Assembly: GCF_009932395.1 (NCBI RefSeq)
Contig: NZ_LSRS01000002.1
Coordinates: forward strand, 221,210-285,209
From: Sporotomaculum syntrophicum
GTDB lineage: Bacteria > Bacillota > Desulfotomaculia > Desulfotomaculales > Desulfallaceae
Direction: 5' to 3'
DNA: 64,000 bases
Part shown: positions 58,226 to 64,000 of the stretch, one piece after another
Layout of the letters: the number at the start of each line of letters is the position of its first letter
How positions within the stretch are numbered: the stretch's first letter is position 1
Notes under the pieces: model-generated
Seen by the model: only the letters and a program-made list of their open reading frames with translations
Databases searched by the model: none
Told to the model about the DNA's origin: nothing
Made by a program: the position numbers and the translations under genes

Positions 58226-59074
58226 ATGGCGAGTTTGCGCGACCTGAAGCGTCGTATTAAAAGTATTAGCAGTACCCAAAAGATCACCAAAGCCATGAAG
58301 GCGGTGGCTGCAGCAAAAATGCGGCGTGCCCAGGATAGTGTGCTGGCTGCCAGGCCCTTCGCACGGCGGGTGCGAGATGTTCTGGGCAGGGTGGGCTCTG
58401 CTTCCGTAGGCATGAAACATCCACTACTTGCCGTACGCGAGCCGCAAAAGGTTGCTTATATTATTGTAACTGCGGACCGCGGCCTGTGTGGAGGCTTTAA
58501 CGCCAACGTTATTAAAATGGGTGTTCAGGAAATTAAAAAGCACCCGGACGCTGATCTTATTACTATCGGCCGTAAAGGCAGAGACTTCTACCGCCGCCGT
58601 GGGTACAACATTGCTCAGCAATATATTGGCACAGCAAAAGCTGACATCAGTCTGACCAATGAAGTTGCCAGGTTTGTCATCGACAAATACGCGGCCGAAG
58701 AATATGATGAGGTTTATTTGATTTACAGCCGGTTTGTAAACGTGCTAGTTCAAAGACCCGTAGTGCAGAAGATTCTGCCTGTTGAGCCCCCGGAAGGGGA
58801 AGCCGACGAAAAGAAAGTTGATTATATTTTTGAGCCTGATGCAGAAACGATCATGGATAGCATACTGCCCATGTATATACAAAATGCACTGTTCCAGTCA
58901 TTGCTGGAAACTAATGCTGGTTTCTACAGCGCTCAGATGACGGCTATGGATAATGCCACTAAGAATGCTTCAGATATGATTGACAGGCTAACGCTTTCTA
59001 TGAACCTTGCCCGTCAGGCTGCCATTACCAAGGAAATTTCCGAGATTGTCGGCGGCGCTGCCGCTCTGGAGTAA
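58226..59074 (+). CDS. atpG: ATP synthase subunit gamma
   Basis: Central shaft of F1; 282 residues with the N-terminal helix RDLKRRIKSISSTQKITKAM, the Rossmann-like middle (ITADRGLCGGFNANVI is read as IVTADRGLCGGFNA) and C-terminal helix NLARQAAITKEISEIVGGAAAL. GAGGTGGTG SD. Followed by an unusual 173-bp gap holding the second structured element, whereas atpG-atpD gaps are normally short. Confidence 0.97.
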   Translation: MASLRDLKRRIKSISSTQKITKAMKAVAAAKMRRAQDSVLAARPFARRVRDVLGRVGSASVGMKHPLLAVREPQKVAYIIVTADRGLCGGFNANVIKMGVQEIKKHPDADLITIGRKGRDFYRRRGYNIAQQYIGTAKADISLTNEVARFVIDKYAAEEYDEVYLIYSRFVNVLVQRPVVQKILPVEPPEGEADEKKVDYIFEPDAETIMDSILPMYIQNALFQSLLETNAGFYSAQMTAMDNATKNASDMIDRLTLSMNLARQAAITKEISEIVGGAAALE

Positions 59075-59105
59075 ATTACGGGATGGCTTAAGTAACCAGC
59101 TATTA

Positions 59106-59240
59106 AAGGAGGTGCAAGAACCTGTTTCTTGCAGTTTACACGCTTTTGGTGTGATGGCCAGGCGAAAACTGCCTCCCGTTAGTCGGCGGGAGCGAAACCT
59201 TAATAATATAGTTATCTGAGGTTTCAAGAACCAGGTACGG
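59106..59240 (+). ncRNA. Structured RNA-like element, copy B (atpG-atpD spacer)
   Basis: Same architecture as 18454-18598. P1: CCTGTTTCTTG (59121-59131) with CAAGAACCAGG (59225-59235, one mismatch). P2: GCAGTTT (59131-59137) with AAACTGC (59166-59172), with a short CAC/GTG arm inside; the shared G59131 means P1 or P2 yields one pair. P3: CTCCCG (59173-59178) with CGGGAG (59187-59192), same loop TTAGTCGG. P4: GAAACCT (59194-59200) with AGGTTTC (59219-59225). An SD AAAGGAGGTG (59106-59115) precedes it by about 6 nt. atpD starts 12 nt past P1 without its own clear SD. Confidence 0.75.
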
Positions 59241-59244
59241 ATAG

Positions 59245-60672
<1,428 letters not shown>

Positions 60673-60674
60673 GC

Positions 60675-61085
60675 ATGGCGGAAGAAAAACTGCAGCGGTT
60701 GGAAGTTGTTACACCCCAGGAAAGGGTATACAGCCAGGATATTAGATTTGTGGTGCTGCCCGGCGCTGAAGGTGAACTGGGTGTTTTACCCGAACATGCT
60801 CCGCTGGTCAGTGCATTAAAAACCGGCCTGGTGCGTGTGCAAAACGAAGGTAATACCTTAAAAATAGCGGTTAGCGGCGGTTTTGCAGAGGTGCGCAATA
60901 GCAAGGTGACCGTTCTGGCCAACGCTGCCGAGCGCGAAGACCAAATTAATATCGAACGCGCCAAAGCAGCCAAGGAACGCGCCGAACAGCGCCTGGCCGC
61001 CAAAGACCCGGATATCGATTTGATAAGGGCAGAGGCCGCTCTGAAGAGAGCCCTCAACCGTCTCAGAGCAACGGGTCAGGCTTAA
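60675..61085 (+). CDS. atpC: ATP synthase subunit epsilon
   Basis: Regulatory F1 subunit, 136 residues: N-terminal beta-barrel (LEVVTPQERVYSQDIRFVVLPGAEGELGVLPEHAPLV in part; key GELGVLPEHAPL) and a C-terminal helical hairpin (about 90-135; RAKAAKERAEQRLAAKD). ATG follows GGAGAAGGTG. Last gene of the operon, followed by a strong terminator. Confidence 0.96.
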   Translation: MAEEKLQRLEVVTPQERVYSQDIRFVVLPGAEGELGVLPEHAPLVSALKTGLVRVQNEGNTLKIAVSGGFAEVRNSKVTVLANAAEREDQINIERAKAAKERAEQRLAAKDPDIDLIRAEAALKRALNRLRATGQA

Positions 61086-61170
61086 ACTTTTATAAACAAA
61101 CTGCCGCAATGGTATTAGGTTAAGTATATGCGTTACGCGTAACTTATATTATTCAAGATTAATTTATTTA

Positions 61171-61218
61171 AAAAGGTTGGGAATTAGGCAAAAGCCGTAA
61201 TCCCCAACCTTTTTTTTG
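61171..61218 (+). terminator. Terminator of atp operon
   Basis: Long hairpin with outer AAAAGGTTGG / CCAACCTTTT, inner GGC AAAA GCC, and an eight-T tail. Confidence 0.9.
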
Positions 61219-61364
61219 CCATTATTGACACTCTTGGTGTCGGGTGTTACTGATAAAAAAGCTTAAATAAACATCAGTTGGCCTACCGAGGATTCGGGTA
61301 TGTGCGGTGCATTAATTGGTAACAATAGGTAGCAGAAATTTGTTTTATATATAGGAGGAATAAG

Positions 61365-62624
61365 TTGGATAAGCTGTATTTAAGGGGTGGCAGGCCATTA
61401 TTTGGTGAAGTACGGGTTAGCGGTTCAAAAAATGCTGTGCTGCCTATTATTGCAGCCTGCCTGCTGCCTATCTCCCCCTGTATACTGCATGATATTCCTG
61501 ATTTGGCTGATGTGCATACGATATGTCTGGTGCTGCAGCATCTCGGTGCCAGGATTAACAGGCAAGGAAAAACGCTGGAAATTATTCCGACTGCCAAACC
61601 CAACACCGAGGCTCCGTATGAATTTGTGCGCCAAATGCGTGCATCATTTTTAGTTATGGGCCCGCTGTTAGCCCGTGCCGGTCTGGCCGATATATCTTTG
61701 CCGGGTGGCTGTGCCATTGGGAGCAGGCCTGTTGACCTGCATTTAAAGGGCTTTCATGCGCTGGGCGCCCACATTGAACATGGCTACGGAAGCATCCGTG
61801 TCAAAACCGGTCTTGGTGGGCTGTGGGGCAAACGAATTTACCTGGATTTCCCCAGCGTAGGAGCTACCGAAAACATTATGATGGCCGCGGTGCTGGCCGA
61901 GGGGCAGACTATCATTGAAAATGCGGCTGAAGAACCTGAAATAGTGGATTTAGCTAATTTCTTGGGGGCTATGGGAGCAAAAATTAAAGGGGCCGGCACC
62001 AAGGTCGTCAGAATAACTGGCGTGCGGGAATTACATGGTGCAACACATACTGTCATACCCGACCGTATTGAGGCAGGTACCTTTCTAATAGCGGGTGCGA
62101 TCACCGGCGGTAATATTCTAGTTAGCAATGTGATATCCGACCACGTTAAACCGGTACTGGCTAAACTACGGGAAATGGGTATAACAGTGTATGAAGAATG
62201 CGGCGGGCTGCGTGTCATTGGTCCTGAGAAATTCAGTGCGGTTGATGTCAAAACCATGCCTTATCCTGGTTTCCCTACCGACATGCAGCCCCAGATGATG
62301 GCGCTGATGACCTGCGCCAAAGGAACCAGCATCATCACCGAAACTGTATTTGAAAACCGTTTCATGCATGTTGGCGAGTTAAAAAGAATGGGTGCGCAGA
62401 TTAAAACGGTTGGCCGCAATGCCGTCATACAGGGTCCGGTTAAATTGAGCGGCGCCCCGGTTAAGGCTACCGACTTGCGCGCCGGGGCTGCCCTTGTGCT
62501 GGCAGGCTTATGCTCCCAAGGGATCACAGAAGTGAGTAATGTGTATCATATCGAGCGGGGCTACGAACACCTCGTGGAAAAGCTACAGGGTCTGGGCGCC
62601 GATATATGGGGGACAGATATATAG
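61365..62624 (+). CDS. murA: UDP-N-acetylglucosamine 1-carboxyvinyltransferase
   Basis: First committed step of peptidoglycan synthesis (PEP transfer to UDP-GlcNAc). 419 residues, EPSP-synthase-like two-domain fold. [13 protein letters not shown] (about 22-34), the catalytic fosfomycin-target Cys in [15 protein letters not shown] (about 117), and the C-terminal [21 protein letters not shown] start after TAGGAGGA. It is the atp-proximal copy, preceding spoIID as in related genomes. Confidence 0.96.
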   Translation: MDKLYLRGGRPLFGEVRVSGSKNAVLPIIAACLLPISPCILHDIPDLADVHTICLVLQHLGARINRQGKTLEIIPTAKPNTEAPYEFVRQMRASFLVMGPLLARAGLADISLPGGCAIGSRPVDLHLKGFHALGAHIEHGYGSIRVKTGLGGLWGKRIYLDFPSVGATENIMMAAVLAEGQTIIENAAEEPEIVDLANFLGAMGAKIKGAGTKVVRITGVRELHGATHTVIPDRIEAGTFLIAGAITGGNILVSNVISDHVKPVLAKLREMGITVYEECGGLRVIGPEKFSAVDVKTMPYPGFPTDMQPQMMALMTCAKGTSIITETVFENRFMHVGELKRMGAQIKTVGRNAVIQGPVKLSGAPVKATDLRAGAALVLAGLCSQGITEVSNVYHIERGYEHLVEKLQGLGADIWGTDI

Positions 62625-62703
62625 CTTTTAGCCAATGATACTTAGCTTGGCATTGTGCCTTCTTTCTCAAACCCCGAACTTGTTTAAGACAGGCTTGTTT
62701 AGG

Positions 62704-62732
62704 TAATAATTACCTATAAGGACACATATACT
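62704..62732 (+). promoter_or_regulatory. Candidate sigma-E promoter for spoIID
   Basis: TAATAAT (62704-62710), a 14-bp spacer, CATATACT (62725-62732), matching the sigma-E pattern (ATA / CATA-x-xT with about 14 bp). About 60 bp before spoIID, which is a known sigma-E gene in other spore formers. Confidence 0.5.
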
Positions 62733-62791
62733 GCCCTAGAGACAAATTTCCTATATCACTGAGCAGGGGTAAGCAAGAAGGTGAGGATGAC

Positions 62792-63754
62792 GTGCGCAGG
62801 CTATTTGTTATTACATTAATTCTGGTCATGGTACTGGCGTTAGGGCTGCCCTGGCTGGCTCAGCATCTGATGGAGCCCCGGGTGCAGGATGAGGGTACCA
62901 TTGTGCGGTTATTCAGGCATGAAACCGGCAGGGTGGAGTTAATCCCGCTGGAGGATTATGTCACCGGCGTGGTGGCTGCCGAAATGCCCGCCCTGTTCCC
63001 TGAAGAGGCATTAAAAGCCCAGGCGCTGGCGGCCAGGACTTACATTGTTAAGCGTATGATGGCCGGCGGGGTAGTGAACAATCATCATGAGGGCGCCGAC
63101 GTCTGTGATGATCCTACTCATGCTCAGGGATATTTAACTACGGAAGCTATGAAAGAACGCTGGGGAAAAATAAAGTACTACCAGTATTATTATAAAATCC
63201 GAATGGCTGTGGATAGCACAGCGGGAGAGATTATTACCTACCAGGGGCAGCCAATTGATCCTGTGTTTCATGCAGCCTGCGGCGGGCATACCGAAAACGC
63301 TGAGGACGTATGGAAGTTTGCCGTGCCTTACCTGCGCAGTGTGGCCTGTCCCTATGAAAACAATCCCGAATCGGTTCGCCAGGTAGCTTTTGTACGGGAC
63401 CAGGTAGCAAAAGCATTGAACGTGGATTTTGAGTCTGTTTCAGCTTCTACCAACCAAAAGGAATTAATCCAGGTGGTTGAAAGTACTGCTACCGGCAGGC
63501 CAAAAACCTTACTGGTTAATGACAGGCGCTTATCCGCCTCGGAAATACGCCAGAAACTTGGACTGCGCTCTACAAATTTTACCTGGCAGTTGAAAGATGA
63601 CCAAATTATTTTTGAAACAGTTGGTTACGGGCATGGTGTAGGTATGTGCCAGTATGGGGCCTGTGGCCTGGCACAGCACGGTAATGATTATAAAAAAATA
63701 ATTAATCACTTCTATACAGGCGTTCAGATTAATAATATCAGTGATTACAGCTAA
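62792..63754 (+). CDS. spoIID: Stage II sporulation protein D
   Basis: Membrane-anchored lytic transglycosylase needed for septal peptidoglycan removal and engulfment. 320 residues. N-terminal transmembrane anchor (LFVITLILVMVLALGLPWL), then the SpoIID domain: LEDYVTGVVAAEMPALFPEEALKAQ in part (catalytic Glu in VAAEMP), AARTYI, HAACGGHTENAEDVW (zinc-associated Cys/His) and GHGVGMCQYGA near the C-terminus. GTG start after GGTGAGGATGAC. Confidence 0.95.
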   Translation: MRRLFVITLILVMVLALGLPWLAQHLMEPRVQDEGTIVRLFRHETGRVELIPLEDYVTGVVAAEMPALFPEEALKAQALAARTYIVKRMMAGGVVNNHHEGADVCDDPTHAQGYLTTEAMKERWGKIKYYQYYYKIRMAVDSTAGEIITYQGQPIDPVFHAACGGHTENAEDVWKFAVPYLRSVACPYENNPESVRQVAFVRDQVAKALNVDFESVSASTNQKELIQVVESTATGRPKTLLVNDRRLSASEIRQKLGLRSTNFTWQLKDDQIIFETVGYGHGVGMCQYGACGLAQHGNDYKKIINHFYTGVQINNISDYS

Positions 63755-63855
63755 GATTAAATTCAGATTAGTTTATAGACATGCATCAAAAACCAGAGAT
63801 GGGTCACAATAAATTTATGAAACCTTGACTATTAGCCAGGAAGGGAGATATATTT

Positions 63856-63960
63856 ATGTGGCCCTTTGAGAAAAGATTGCGCGACCAAAATGCATTGGAA
63901 AAACACAGCCGCTGGTTAAGACGCTGGTTTTTTATTCTACCGGTGGTACATCTAATATAA
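63856..63960 (+). CDS. Short ORF, possibly broken SpoIIQ-position gene
   Basis: The ATG 8 nt after AGGGAG opens a 34-codon frame: MWPFEKRLRDQNALEKHSRW then LRRWFFILPVVHLI. It is basic and then hydrophobic, like a start-anchor region, but ends at TAA at 63958. The following 40 bases do not continue it in frame. In relatives a SpoIIQ-like M23 peptidase follows spoIID. This could be its frameshifted or truncated start, or a small membrane protein; the window ends too soon to tell. Confidence 0.35.
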   Translation: MWPFEKRLRDQNALEKHSRWLRRWFFILPVVHLI

Positions 63961-64000
63961 TGCCAAACAGGCAAATTAGGGTGGTTCGGCCAGACTACAT

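Noticed and set aside
59007-59219. 70-aa forward open frame between atpG and atpD
   Set aside because: Starts inside atpG and runs through the structured element, with stem-derived residues; no SD at its start.

Overview
The window comes from a chromosome of a spore-forming, sulfate-reducing Firmicute of the Desulfotomaculum lineage (Peptococcaceae in the broad sense; Desulfotomaculum/Desulfoscipio/Pelotomaculum-type). Dissimilatory sulfite reductase genes (dsrAB, dsrD, dsrMK, dsrN) sit beside endospore genes (CotF-like coat protein, sleB, ypeB, spo0F, spoIID), and the housekeeping gene order is the Bacillus/Clostridium order. Base composition is moderate. Many starts are TTG or GTG placed 6-9 nt after a strong Shine-Dalgarno (SD) sequence. 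The genus is inferred from gene content, not from a database search.

Layout. 1-6.4 kb: coat protein, isocitrate dehydrogenase, a decayed M3 peptidase, glnS, hflX (reverse). 6.6-17.1 kb: sulfite-reduction region: dsrA-dsrB-dsrD-TPR protein, then a reverse pair (FmdB-type zinc ribbon, HEAT-like protein), mrp, dsrM-dsrK and dsrN. 17.2-20 kb: small unknown gene, germination pair sleB-ypeB. 20-24.6 kb: T-box leader, AsnC/Lrp regulator, aminotransferase, iorAB. 25-45.4 kb: long conserved housekeeping block argS-pyrG-sppA-Yip1-spo0F-unknown-fba-tal-DUF2062-rho-M23-radical SAM-rpmE-(DUF1385 pseudogene)-prfA-prmC-tsaC-mntP-ywlE-rpiB-glyA-dCMP deaminase-MazG-like-wecB. Much of this parallels the B. subtilis spo0F-to-atp region. 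46.6-53.3 kb: inserted catabolic island with an acyl-CoA dehydrogenase, a biotin-dependent acyl-CoA carboxyltransferase/decarboxylase alpha subunit, a biotin carrier and a CBS-PAS-AAA+ sigma-54 activator. 53.7-61.1 kb: complete F1Fo ATP synthase operon (atpZ-I-B-E-F-H-A-G-D-C). 61.3-64 kb: murA, spoIID and a short, possibly broken ORF.

How it works together: DsrAB with DsrD reduces sulfite. DsrMK is the membrane quinol/electron module without J, O or P. DsrN probably makes the amidated siroheme for DsrAB. The sigma-54 island has two promoters with exact GG-N10-GC spacing and a nearby activator gene, and looks like a regulated acyl-CoA degradation module (glutaryl/glutaconyl- or methylmalonyl-CoA type).

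Most unusual signal: two copies of the same four-helix RNA-like element, one between sleB and ypeB (about 18441-18604) and one between atpG and atpD (about 59106-59240). They share an identical 8-nt hairpin loop and have compensating changes in their stems. Each lies between an SD-like sequence and the start codon of the following gene. Two pseudogenes (M3 peptidase, DUF1385) lie in regions that would otherwise look empty.
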